From: Clostridia bacterium | GTDB taxonomy: Bacteria; Bacillota; Clostridia; Christensenellales; Borkfalkiaceae | Direction: 5' to 3' | Assembly (NCBI GenBank): GCA_017501885.1 | Contig: JAFVWA010000198.1 | Coordinates: forward strand, 1 to 64,000 | Length of the DNA: 64,000 bases | In this document: piece by piece, positions 43,180 to 51,856 of the stretch | How the letters are laid out: each line of letters begins with the position of its first letter | How positions within the stretch are numbered: the stretch's first letter is position 1 | Notes under the pieces: model-generated | What the model saw: the letters and a program-made list of their open reading frames with translations, nothing else | What the model was told of the DNA's origin: nothing | Databases searched by the model: none | Position numbers and translations under genes: made by a program

Positions 43180-44850
43180 ATGAAACACAATACCGAGAAA
43201 AAGAGTCCTTCGAACATAATAATAGACGTATTCGCATGGTTAAGCTTTGTTTTTGCTTTAATCATGGTTTTTGCGGTAGTTTTGGCGTCTTTTAGTGACG
43301 AGCAAAACGGCAAAGAGATTTTTGGTGTAAAGTTACTTTTAGTAAAATCCGATTCAATGTCAAAGCCAAACGAATCTTACGACGACGTTTATTTTTATTC
43401 GGGGGATTTAATTTTTATAAAGAGTCCCGAAAAAGTCGGTCAAATCAAAGCTGGGGACGTTATAACGTTTATATCGTTTAACAAAGACAGTCTTGGGAAA
43501 ACGGTAAGCCACAAAGTAAGAGAATTTAAATTTTCGCAAAACGGCGAGCTTATCGGCTACGTAACTTACGGTATTAAGAAGGGCGTGGACGATCAAGCAC
43601 TTGTAAAGCCTGAAAACGTGATAGGTGTATATCAAGGAAAGATACCACAACTTGGAACGTTTTTTTCCTACCTAAAAACGCCTAAGGGATACTTTATAAG
43701 CATTCTATTGCCGTGTGCATTGCTAATAATATTTTTCAGCTTAAAAATAGGAAGAATTTACGAGAGAAAACGCATTTCAGATCCACTTTTTGAACAAGTT
43801 CAAAGTTTAACGGATAGAATTAGCGTTTTAGAAGAACTGTTAAAGGGTAGGCAAGAGCAAGCGACAACTATTGATACTTCGCCCACTGAGAGCGAGAGTG
43901 TAATTCAAAGAAGTAAAATTTCTTTTGCGCAAAAACTTATTAGCCTTGAAGACTTTAAGCAAGAATACTTTAATGCTTTGCATAACGAATTGCTATCATA
44001 TAAAAAGGTCAATTCAAGAATTTCTTTCAAGGGCATCTCTTATCGCTTTGGCAGAAAACTCCTTGCAAAGATTACCGTTAGGGGCAAGACGTTAAAATTG
44101 CATTTAGCACTAAACGTAAACGAGTTTGATGCAAAGGTATATTTCCAACAAGACTTGTCTAGCGTTAAGGCATACCAAGAAGTTCCGTTTACTGTAAAGG
44201 TTAAGAGTAACCGTGGAAAGAACAATGCGATAAAACTTGTTGAAGCATTATCTAAAAACTTTGAACTTATTAAGAATGACAAATACATTCCAAAAGATGG
44301 AATAAAAGAAGTAAAAGCCTTTTTAGAGCAGTCAGTAGCCTTAGAACAACAAGAAACGGCTGTTTTGCAAGACCAAAACGCTATAACGATAGAAAGACGA
44401 AAAATACCTTTTGCCACCCGTGTTTTAGGCCTAGAAGACTTTAAGCAAGAATACTTTAATGTTTTACATAACGAGTTGTTGTCATACAAGAAAGTTAATT
44501 CAAGAATTTCTTTCAAGGGCGTTTCCTATCGCTTTGGCAGAAAACTTCTTGCAAAGATTACCATTAGGGGTAAGACGTTAAGGCTTCATCTCGCATTAGA
44601 CGTTAAAGAGTTTAACCAAAACGTTTATTTCCAAAAAGATTTATCAGGCGTTAAGGCATACCAAGAAGTTCCGTTTACTGTAAAGGTTAAGAGTAACCGC
44701 GCAAAGAATAACGCGATAAAACTTGTTGAAGCACTATCTAAAAACTTTGAGCTTATTAAAAACGATAGATTCACAAGTGTAAACATGGTTGACGTGCTTA
44801 ACAATTATATAAATAACTTAAACCAACCTACCAACAATAATCCTGCTTAG
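43180..44850 (+). CDS. SipW-like (ER-type) signal peptidase I with duplicated cytoplasmic domain
   Basis: A 556-aa protein. Helix 1 at residues 12-37; catalytic domain outside with Ser59 (KSDSMSK) and His111 (TVSHKVRE), the Ser-His dyad of SipW and archaeal/ER-type peptidases rather than Ser-Lys, and Asp137/138 (KGVDDQ); helix 2 at 171-191. Then follows a coiled coil (202-228) and two copies of a ~125-aa domain (about 245-367 and 407-530) that share most residues (LEDFKQEYFN.LHNELLSYKK, ISFKG.SYRFGRKLLAKIT). SipW proteins are normally under 200 aa, so the C-terminal part is extra and cytoplasmic. It starts at ATG 43180 (AAGGG upstream). Ends in TAG. Its likely substrate is the next gene. Confidence 0.85.
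   Translation: MKHNTEKKSPSNIIIDVFAWLSFVFALIMVFAVVLASFSDEQNGKEIFGVKLLLVKSDSMSKPNESYDDVYFYSGDLIFIKSPEKVGQIKAGDVITFISFNKDSLGKTVSHKVREFKFSQNGELIGYVTYGIKKGVDDQALVKPENVIGVYQGKIPQLGTFFSYLKTPKGYFISILLPCALLIIFFSLKIGRIYERKRISDPLFEQVQSLTDRISVLEELLKGRQEQATTIDTSPTESESVIQRSKISFAQKLISLEDFKQEYFNALHNELLSYKKVNSRISFKGISYRFGRKLLAKITVRGKTLKLHLALNVNEFDAKVYFQQDLSSVKAYQEVPFTVKVKSNRGKNNAIKLVEALSKNFELIKNDKYIPKDGIKEVKAFLEQSVALEQQETAVLQDQNAITIERRKIPFATRVLGLEDFKQEYFNVLHNELLSYKKVNSRISFKGVSYRFGRKLLAKITIRGKTLRLHLALDVKEFNQNVYFQKDLSGVKAYQEVPFTVKVKSNRAKNNAIKLVEALSKNFELIKNDRFTSVNMVDVLNNYINNLNQPTNNNPA
43915..44768 (+). repeat. 486-bp-period internal duplication in the sipW-like gene
   Basis: Two copies (about 43915-44282 and 44401-44768) encode the duplicated domain. 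A stretch of about 50 bases (GCGTTAAGGCATACCAAGAA onward) is identical in both, and most other differences are at third codon positions, so the duplication is recent or kept alike by conversion. Confidence 0.9.
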
Positions 44851-44896
44851 GCGGGTTCACATATAGCATTTTCAAAAGGAACAGGAGGAATATTAA

Positions 44897-46654
44897 ATGA
44901 AAAATGCAAAGATAAAAAAACCGAGTATTATAATGAGTTTAATCGGTATTGTAATGAGTGTAACTATGCTTATGGGCGCAACCTTCGCATGGTTTACCGA
45001 CGGCGAAAGCAGTGATGGAAACATTATTAAAAGTGGTTCGCTTGAAGTTTCAGCATATTGGATGGATGCAACCGAAGATCCAAGCGTTGATGCTAATTGG
45101 AAATCGTTTAGCGACGGTGCGGTTTTTGATTACGACAAGTGGGAACCCGGCTACGTAGAAGCAAAACACCTTATGGTTAAAAATGACGGCGACCTTGCTT
45201 TTAAGTATAAACTTTTAATCGTTCCAAACGGTGCAGTTTCCGAACTCGCTAACGTTATTGACGTTTACTGTGTTGACCAAGCAACCAAACTCACTTCAAG
45301 AAACATGATAGCGCAAGGTAGATACGTAGGCACTCTTGCTGACTTAATTGCTGACGAAGACGGTGCAGCATACGGCGTTCTTCTTCCAAAAGACGCAGTT
45401 GCTAAAAACCCAACCGAAGTTGTAGAAAGCAAAACGCTTACCATTGCTCTTAAAATGAGAGAAGAAACTACTAACGACTATTCAAATATGTCTATCGGCA
45501 CAAACTTCTCTCTTAAAGTATTTGCAACTCAATACGAATATGAAGAAGATACATTTGGCAACGATTACGATGCAAACGCATCATACCCCGACGTTTGGGA
45601 CGGAACGACTGACTTTTCGTGGTATGACGAAAGCCAAACCAACTACTCTTTAACAAGTGCAGAACAATTTGCAGGATTTGGCGCGCTCGTTAACGGTAAG
45701 GCAGAAGAAGCAGGTGTTTCAGGAGCCGTTTCGTTTAAGGATAAGACTATAACCTTAGAAGCAGACGTAGACCTTAGCGGAATAATTTTCGAGCCAATCG
45801 GTAACAAGACTGCTTTTGAAGGAACTTTCGACGGAAATGGCAACACTATTAGTAACTTAGCTCAAAATGGTTGGGCGTTCGGCTACGAATGGGGCAAATA
45901 CGGTTCTATCGGTTTGTTTGGCGAAGTAAATGGCGCAACCATTAAAAACGTTACCGTTTCTGGCGCTGACGCTCAAATCGAAGGTGGTGACATCGGTGGT
46001 GTTGTTGGTAGTGCTACGGGCGAATGTGTTTTTGAAAACATTACCGTTAGCGACTCAGACTTTGGAACTTACAACAACGGTATCGGCGGAATAGCTGGTT
46101 GGACGGGCGAAGGCACTTATACCTTTAAGAACATCAACATTGCAGAAGACGTTGTTTTAGGTGGACTTTGGGGTTCTTTCGACAGTTCTATCGGCGGTGT
46201 TGTAGGTCAAGCGGAACCAGGTGCAACATACGTGTTTGAAAACGTAAACGTTGCTTGTCGTTTAGATGCTTATAACGACTGCACGGCTTCTTATCAATAT
46301 TACAACTATCGTATGTGCGGTATGCTTATCGGCCGTTTAGAAGAAACTACTACTATTGACGGAACAAACTATCCTGATATTACCAAATATAATATCACTT
46401 GTGAAAACGTAACCGTTACTTTTGGCGAATGGGCAAACTACCACTATTGCTACGGCTTTAACGGAAGCCGTTATACCCGTGTAGAAGCAGGCTATGCTTA
46501 TGGCGGACTTGACGTTAATGCTGAAGGTCATACCGACAAATGCACCGACCATATGTTATTATTACCATTCGACGGAATTTTTGGCGGAGACCAATTAGGC
46601 GTTAAGCCATTACTTACTCATGATGGCGTAACCGTTATTTATAACAACAAATAG
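44897..46654 (+). CDS. TasA-like secreted protein with SipW-type signal peptide and GLUG-like beta-helix
   Basis: A 585-aa secreted protein. The N-terminus (KKPSIIMSLIGIVMSVTMLMGATFAWFTDG) has the ATFAWFTD cleavage region of SipW-dependent substrates, matching the peptidase just upstream. Residues ~35-215 form a TasA/camelysin-type beta domain (IIKSGSLEVSAYWMD, KWEPGYVEAKHLMVKNDGDLAFKYKLLI). Residues ~235-480 hold GLUG-like repeats (FEGTFDGNGNTISNL, GLFGEVNGATIKNVTV, GGVVGSATG), expected to form a beta-helix adhesin. It probably builds a surface fibre or matrix. Strong AGGAGG site; terminator at 46741. Confidence 0.85.
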   Translation: MKNAKIKKPSIIMSLIGIVMSVTMLMGATFAWFTDGESSDGNIIKSGSLEVSAYWMDATEDPSVDANWKSFSDGAVFDYDKWEPGYVEAKHLMVKNDGDLAFKYKLLIVPNGAVSELANVIDVYCVDQATKLTSRNMIAQGRYVGTLADLIADEDGAAYGVLLPKDAVAKNPTEVVESKTLTIALKMREETTNDYSNMSIGTNFSLKVFATQYEYEEDTFGNDYDANASYPDVWDGTTDFSWYDESQTNYSLTSAEQFAGFGALVNGKAEEAGVSGAVSFKDKTITLEADVDLSGIIFEPIGNKTAFEGTFDGNGNTISNLAQNGWAFGYEWGKYGSIGLFGEVNGATIKNVTVSGADAQIEGGDIGGVVGSATGECVFENITVSDSDFGTYNNGIGGIAGWTGEGTYTFKNINIAEDVVLGGLWGSFDSSIGGVVGQAEPGATYVFENVNVACRLDAYNDCTASYQYYNYRMCGMLIGRLEETTTIDGTNYPDITKYNITCENVTVTFGEWANYHYCYGFNGSRYTRVEAGYAYGGLDVNAEGHTDKCTDHMLLLPFDGIFGGDQLGVKPLLTHDGVTVIYNNK

Positions 46655-46740
46655 GCTTAAAAAGGCGCTTTAACTTTCAAACTGTATCCTTCCTTATATA
46701 TTTAGTCAAAAAGTAAAAAGCCTTTTAATAATAGCAGAAA

Positions 46741-46764
46741 AAAGCACCGAGAAATCGGTGTTTT
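46741..46764 (+). terminator. Terminator of the sipW-tasA-like operon
   Basis: Stem AAAGCACCGA with TCGGTGTTTT (one G-T pair), loop GAAA, then T-run. Confidence 0.88.
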
Positions 46765-46778
46765 TTTTGTTGTTGTTA

Positions 46779-46806
46779 TTGACAAAGTTTTTGTATGTGT
46801 TAAGAT
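46779..46806 (+). promoter_or_regulatory. Promoter of the GH20-like gene
   Basis: TTGACA (46779-46784), 16 nt, TAAGAT (46801-46806). Confidence 0.65.
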
Positions 46807-46837
46807 ATATTTAACTAAACAAATAGGAGTGGGAAAA

Positions 46838-48223
46838 ATGGACTTCTACAAGTTAAACAAGGTGCAAACGGTGTATACGCACCAAGGCATATTTTCTAAA
46901 GTGCTTGGCGAAATGTGGCGTGGCTTTTCAATGCAAGCTTCTAAATTAGCGGTTGTCGAAAATCAAACAGAATTCACGTTTTATTGTGGCGAATGCGCAA
47001 GACCTATTCTTAACGATGGCGACGAATATGCTATCAATATAGAAAAGAGTGGCTTTTGCGTTTTTTCTAACGATAGGTTAGGACTGCTTCGTGGCATAAT
47101 GACGCTCCTTATGAGGATACAGAATAATCCCACGGCAAGCGTAATAGACCCCGTTATTGCGTGTGGCGAAATTCACGGTAATTTTGCCGTTAAAGAAAGA
47201 ACAATTCACGTAGGTTGTCCAAAATCAGCCTTCGATTTTAAAAGATTTATTCGTTTTTGCGCCCTTTTGCAGTATAAAATTTTGGTTGTGGAATTTAGAT
47301 ATAACTTTGGTTTTAAGTGTTTGCCAAAGCCAATGATTGCGACTAAGTGCATTAAAAAAGGCGTTCTTAAAAAACTCTTTAAGGAAGCAAACGATTTAGG
47401 GCTTCAAATCGTGCCTATGTTCAACTCTTTGGGGCACGCCTCAACTTATGGCGAAGAACACGGCGAACACGCCCTTCTAGACGTGGATATAAAATATCAA
47501 CCTTTATATTCGCCAAACGGCTGGTGTTTTAACGTTCAAAATCCAAAGGTGCTAGACATTCTTAATTCTATAAGAAAAGAACTTTGCGAGTTCGTAGACC
47601 AATCTGGTTTTGAAAAGAAATACTATCATCTAGGCTTTGATGAAGCTTATCTTTACAGAAAGAAATATTTGCCCCCCGAAATCGTGGCAAACTTTATGAA
47701 AAAGCTCACTGACCAAGTTGTGGCAGACGGATATATTCCATTCGTTTGGGGCGATATGTTTTTAAACAAAGAAATGATACCAGAATATGATGCAAGTGCA
47801 GGTGTTTTGTATAAAGCCGATTGTGAACATCCTTACGATTTGTTAAAGGGGCTAAACGAAAAGACTATTATTTGCGATTGGCAGTATTCCGTGTATAAAG
47901 CACCTGTCGTTACCACAGCGCATTTAAAAGAAAAGGGCTACAACGTTTACGGATCTGCTTGGGGTGGAACAAGTTGGTTTACACCCGATAACGCTAGGGC
48001 ACACGTAGATATGGTAAAGCAAGGCAAGTCAGATGGAATTATGATGACAACTTGGGGTGTTACCAAGCGTTACGATGCAGTTTTATATTGTGCGTATGAT
48101 TGCGGTTTGCCACATAACACGTGGTCAAAATATTCTCAACCATCTACCGTAGTTGCAACCTTTTATAGAAACTTGCTTCCTGCAAAAGGCAACTGGAAAA
48201 AGAGTGGACACGTAAGTAAATAA
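46838..48223 (+). CDS. GH20-like beta-N-acetylhexosaminidase
   Basis: A 461-aa glycosidase. The GH20 catalytic Asp-Glu pair is in YYHLGFDEAY (about residues 268-269), with MFNSLGHAS and FVWGDMF barrel strands. An N-terminal ~100-residue alpha/beta domain typical of GH20 precedes the barrel. No signal peptide, so it acts on imported amino-sugar oligosaccharides, feeding the nag genes of this window. The ATG at 46838 has GGAG 8 nt upstream (46826-46829); a GTG at 46829 overlaps that site. Single gene. Confidence 0.8.
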   Translation: MDFYKLNKVQTVYTHQGIFSKVLGEMWRGFSMQASKLAVVENQTEFTFYCGECARPILNDGDEYAINIEKSGFCVFSNDRLGLLRGIMTLLMRIQNNPTASVIDPVIACGEIHGNFAVKERTIHVGCPKSAFDFKRFIRFCALLQYKILVVEFRYNFGFKCLPKPMIATKCIKKGVLKKLFKEANDLGLQIVPMFNSLGHASTYGEEHGEHALLDVDIKYQPLYSPNGWCFNVQNPKVLDILNSIRKELCEFVDQSGFEKKYYHLGFDEAYLYRKKYLPPEIVANFMKKLTDQVVADGYIPFVWGDMFLNKEMIPEYDASAGVLYKADCEHPYDLLKGLNEKTIICDWQYSVYKAPVVTTAHLKEKGYNVYGSAWGGTSWFTPDNARAHVDMVKQGKSDGIMMTTWGVTKRYDAVLYCAYDCGLPHNTWSKYSQPSTVVATFYRNLLPAKGNWKKSGHVSK

Positions 48224-48240
48224 AAAGCAATAGTAAATAA

Positions 48241-48267
48241 AAAAGCACCGGAATTGTCGGTGCTTTT
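48241..48267. terminator. Terminator between GH20-like and beta-helix genes
   Basis: Stem AAAAGCACCG with CGGTGCTTTT and a T-run. It serves the GH20-like gene and possibly the convergent gene. Confidence 0.88.
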
Positions 48268-48287
48268 TTTGTTGTTTAACGTTTGTT

Positions 48288-49463
48288 TTATTCGTTGGTT
48301 ATGTTTTTCGTTGAAAGGTTTTTAACAGAACCGTCAAGTTTTAATACTTCTAATATTTCGCCCACAAAACTTTTTTGAGTTATATTTTCAGCATTAAAGT
48401 TTTCTACGCTTGCGCCCTCGTCTAAGTGAAGAAGTGGGGTAGTGTTAACGTGTTCTTCTCTTGAAACGTTGTAAACGTCAAGGTTTTTAACGTCAACGCC
48501 AGCTTGAATCCAAATAAGTGGTCTTTGTTTTCCGCCATAGTCAAACTTTTCTTTGCAATGGCAACCCTTAAAGTTTTCAATGCAAACGTTTTCTATTATG
48601 CCACGTTCCCATTCTTCGCCGTGGTATTTGGTTAGACCTATTCCGTAAGTATAGTAATCGCCAAACACGTTTTTAATAGTAATATTTTTAACAGGCTCTC
48701 CATGTGATAAAAGTCTAACTGCGCTATGCGTTTTAGTAGAATATACGCCGTCGATAACTATATCTTCAATAGGACCGTAAGGACCGCTATCGTCAGCAGT
48801 TAGCGCAACCATATCGTCATGAGTTTGACCTTTTATATTTTGAACCAATCCCCTTTTACAATGCCCTTCAAAGTGAATGCCGTCTTGGTTATAAAATTTT
48901 GGCGCGCCTTGGTTAAACTCAATAAAAATATCGCAAACCTTAAAGTCTTCTAAATAAGCGCCTTGGAAACAGTATGTAACTGCGTCCTTAAAATGCACGT
49001 TTTTAAGCGTAAAGTTTTTGATTCTACAAAATCTCATACAAAAAGACGAATATCCAAAGTCGAGAAGCGCGTTTGCTTTTTTTGCAGCTTTAAGGGTAAA
49101 ATCGCCCCTACTAACACCCAGTCTATCAAAGGCTGTTTTGCCGTCTTTTCCGGGGAACCAATATGGATTAGGCTCTTGATTTTTGTTGTTCATATCCCAA
49201 ATTCCACCGTCTACGCAAACGTTTTCTTTCCAACTGTTAAAATCGCAGTCGGTAAGCATTTCGCAGTTAGAATCGTCGGCAAGTTTAATAACTGTCGTGG
49301 GGGATAATTTAAGAGTTTGACCACCGTGAATTTTAAGTGTTTTATCTATTAAATAAAAGTTTTTTGGGCGGGGCAAGCAAACTTCACTAACTCCACTATC
49401 AAGCATTTCTTGAATAGCAGGAAAGTCGCTACGTATACCGTCTCCATAAAGCTCGTTTTTCAT
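48288..49463 (-). CDS. Right-handed beta-helix protein (pectin-lyase fold, GH28-like)
   Basis: A 391-aa protein with repeated short strands (IKNFTLKNVHF, VKNITIKNVFGD, VENFNAENIT), typical of the pectin-lyase fold. YNQDGIHFEGHCKRG and HDDMVALTADD resemble the catalytic belt of GH28 polygalacturonases. No signal peptide. The substrate is uncertain; a cytoplasmic polysaccharide lyase or hydrolase role is inferred from the glycosidase-rich setting. Single gene. Confidence 0.7.
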   Translation of the reverse strand: MKNELYGDGIRSDFPAIQEMLDSGVSEVCLPRPKNFYLIDKTLKIHGGQTLKLSPTTVIKLADDSNCEMLTDCDFNSWKENVCVDGGIWDMNNKNQEPNPYWFPGKDGKTAFDRLGVSRGDFTLKAAKKANALLDFGYSSFCMRFCRIKNFTLKNVHFKDAVTYCFQGAYLEDFKVCDIFIEFNQGAPKFYNQDGIHFEGHCKRGLVQNIKGQTHDDMVALTADDSGPYGPIEDIVIDGVYSTKTHSAVRLLSHGEPVKNITIKNVFGDYYTYGIGLTKYHGEEWERGIIENVCIENFKGCHCKEKFDYGGKQRPLIWIQAGVDVKNLDVYNVSREEHVNTTPLLHLDEGASVENFNAENITQKSFVGEILEVLKLDGSVKNLSTKNITNE

Positions 49464-49575
49464 AAAATCACCGTTAAAAAGTTTTTGTTTTACAGTTTAT
49501 TTTAGTTTACTATACACTTTTAAAAAAGTCAATAATATTATAAAACAAAAAAGATATAACCCCTAAACATACAAA

Positions 49576-49603
49576 AAAACCAGCCCTATTAGGACTGGTT
49601 TTT
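49576..49603 (-). terminator. Terminator of the CofE-like gene
   Basis: Stem AAAACCAG(C)CCT with its near complement around TATT; on the minus strand a T-run follows. Confidence 0.8.
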
Positions 49604-49613
49604 GTAAGTTTAA

Positions 49614-50807
49614 TTAGTCTTTATTTTCGGTGGTGTAGTTATCGAAGTAACCGCTTATCCAAATTATAGGCGTTCCCTTGTCGCCAGAACCAGAAGTTAA
49701 GTCGCAGAGCGAACCGATAAGGTCGGTTAAACGACGTGGGGTAGTTCCCATTTGACCAACAACTTTGCTGTCTTTTTCAGAAATCTTTTTCTTAATTGCA
49801 TTTTTAAGTTCTTCGCCTTTAAGGTCGGCAAAATCGTTGTCCGCAAGATATTTTAATTTAAGTTCGTTAGGCGTTCCTTCTAAGCCTTCGGTATAAGCAG
49901 GGGAAACAACAGGGTCTGCAAGTTCCCAAATCTTTCCAACAGGGTCTTTGAACGCGCCGTCGCCATAAACCATAACTTCAACTTTTTTGCCAGTTGCTTC
50001 AAAAATGTTTTTAGCAATAGCGTCAACAACAGGCTTACAATCTCTTGGGAAAAGTTTTATAGATTCTTCGGTAGATTTGTTAGAGCCAAGCAAACCGTAT
50101 TCAGGGTTGTAACCGCTTCCGTTAACGGGTGCGTTTAATATGTCGTCTAAACCACAAACAACGTTTGCTCCGCCTTCTTTAAGCAATCTCTTGGTGCGGA
50201 AACGTGTGTGAATATCGCATGCTAAAACGTTTTTAGTATAAGGAAGAATAGCCTTTGCGTTGTTAGCAAAGATAATTTCGCATTCAGCGCCTTGTGAAGT
50301 GATTAAATCTCTGTAATAAGCCACGTAGTCCATGCCCGTAAAGGTGTGTTTTGCTTCGCCAAAGTATTCTCTATATTTTTGTTCAGTCAAAACGTCGGTG
50401 TATGGGTTAACGCCCTTTTCATCTAAAGCATCTAAAGAAATAAGGTGGTTGCCTACTTCGTCTGAAGGGTATGAAAGCATAACGACAACTTTCTTAGCGC
50501 CCTTTGCAATACCTTTTAAGCATACTGAAAAACGGTTGCGAGATAGAATTGGGAATATAACGCCGATGGTTTCGCCACCGAGTTTTGCTTTAACGTCACA
50601 AGCAATATCGTCTATAGTAGCATAGTTTCCTTGCGCTCTTGCAACGATAGCTTCGGTCATAGCAACGACGTCTTTATCGTGGAATTTAACGCCTTCAACA
50701 GCGCTTGCTTCCAAAACGCTATCGGTAACAACTTTAACAATGTCGTCACCTTGTTTAATGATGGGGGCACGAACCCCGCGTGAAATAGTTCCGAACAAAC
50801 GGCTCAT
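49614..50807 (-). CDS. CofE-like protein (coenzyme F420-0:L-glutamate ligase family)
   Basis: A 397-aa protein of the F420 ligase family. It begins FGTISRGVRAPIIKQGDDI, with VVAMTEAIVARAQGN and ACDIHTRFRTK as family blocks. True CofE adds glutamate to F420-0 in methanogens and actinobacteria. Relatives in anaerobic Firmicutes that lack other F420 genes are common, and their job is unknown. No F420 genes are visible here. AAGGAG precedes the ATG. Single gene. Confidence 0.75.
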   Translation of the reverse strand: MSRLFGTISRGVRAPIIKQGDDIVKVVTDSVLEASAVEGVKFHDKDVVAMTEAIVARAQGNYATIDDIACDVKAKLGGETIGVIFPILSRNRFSVCLKGIAKGAKKVVVMLSYPSDEVGNHLISLDALDEKGVNPYTDVLTEQKYREYFGEAKHTFTGMDYVAYYRDLITSQGAECEIIFANNAKAILPYTKNVLACDIHTRFRTKRLLKEGGANVVCGLDDILNAPVNGSGYNPEYGLLGSNKSTEESIKLFPRDCKPVVDAIAKNIFEATGKKVEVMVYGDGAFKDPVGKIWELADPVVSPAYTEGLEGTPNELKLKYLADNDFADLKGEELKNAIKKKISEKDSKVVGQMGTTPRRLTDLIGSLCDLTSGSGDKGTPIIWISGYFDNYTTENKD

Positions 50808-50918
50808 AATAATCTCCTTAAAAAGAGTAATTTAATTTACGTATATATTATATCACGGCAAAATCTAAATGAAAAGATTTTTTTGTTATGTTTATATAAG
50901 TATTGCTTATAATAAAAG

Positions 50919-51722
50919 TTAAGTTTTGTCAAGTTTGTTTTTGTTTATATATTGTTTAGGCGAAAGTCCTATTTCTTTTTTAAAAACCGAGGAAATATAT
51001 AGTGGGTCGCTAAACCCAGATAAAATCGCCACGTTTTTGATAGAGTCTAATCCTGTGTCTAACAAAAATATAGCATTTTTTATGCGAAGGGAACGCAAAT
51101 AATCAACGAACCCTGTTTTAACGTTTTGTTTAAACAGATGAGAAAGGTATTTTTCGTTGTAGTTTAAGTTATCGGCAAGCGTTTTTAGGCTAAATTCTGG
51201 GTTTGAAAAATTTAAATTTGCAAGTTTGGTCATCTCTTCAACCAAAGGTTGCTGGTCGGTTTTTTGAGCAACCAACTTTGAAAATGTATAAAGAATTAAA
51301 CTTTCTGCAACCAAATCGGCATTGTTTTGCGCGGAAAAAAACAAGCAATCTTTCCAAAATGGAATTAAATAGTCAAACTCGCTAAACTTCCTGTTTAGAT
51401 CGCTTATTCTAAACCTATCGAACAACTCGTTTGCACGAGGACCACGAAAAGCAACGTAAGAGTATTCTAAATTTTGCACGTTTTCGCAGTGCAAACTATC
51501 GTTTTCGAAAGCGAAAATCAAGTCACCATATTTTGCGTCGATTTTTTGTTTATTGTTAAAAACAAATTTTCCTTGACCGATAGTAACCAAAAACAGAAAG
51601 TTGCTGTCAAGCTTTTTATCTTGTTCTATGACCGTTTTGTTTTTTTCTAAAACAAACGATTTTATCTCAATTGAGTTTGTCGTTGAAGTAGTGGGGAATT
51701 TGCAAACGTTAAATTTATCCAT
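50919..51722 (-). CDS. AraC-family transcriptional regulator
   Basis: A 267-aa protein with an N-terminal cupin-type sensor (~30-100) and two C-terminal HTH motifs (FSLKTLADNLNYNEKYLSHLFKQ, IKNVAILSGFSDPLYISSVFKKEIGLSP). It is divergent from the DMT transporter-oxidoreductase pair, which it probably activates in response to the imported sugar. Confidence 0.9.
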   Translation of the reverse strand: MDKFNVCKFPTTSTTNSIEIKSFVLEKNKTVIEQDKKLDSNFLFLVTIGQGKFVFNNKQKIDAKYGDLIFAFENDSLHCENVQNLEYSYVAFRGPRANELFDRFRISDLNRKFSEFDYLIPFWKDCLFFSAQNNADLVAESLILYTFSKLVAQKTDQQPLVEEMTKLANLNFSNPEFSLKTLADNLNYNEKYLSHLFKQNVKTGFVDYLRSLRIKNAIFLLDTGLDSIKNVAILSGFSDPLYISSVFKKEIGLSPKQYINKNKLDKT

Positions 51723-51856
51723 AAATTTATCTCCTATTAATATTATAACTAAAAAAACACTAAAATCAAACTAATTTACATAAAAATATAGAAAATTTCT
51801 ATTGTAATTGAGTTAAGAAGCGATTAAACTTAAAATGTAAAAGGGAAGAGAGAAAA

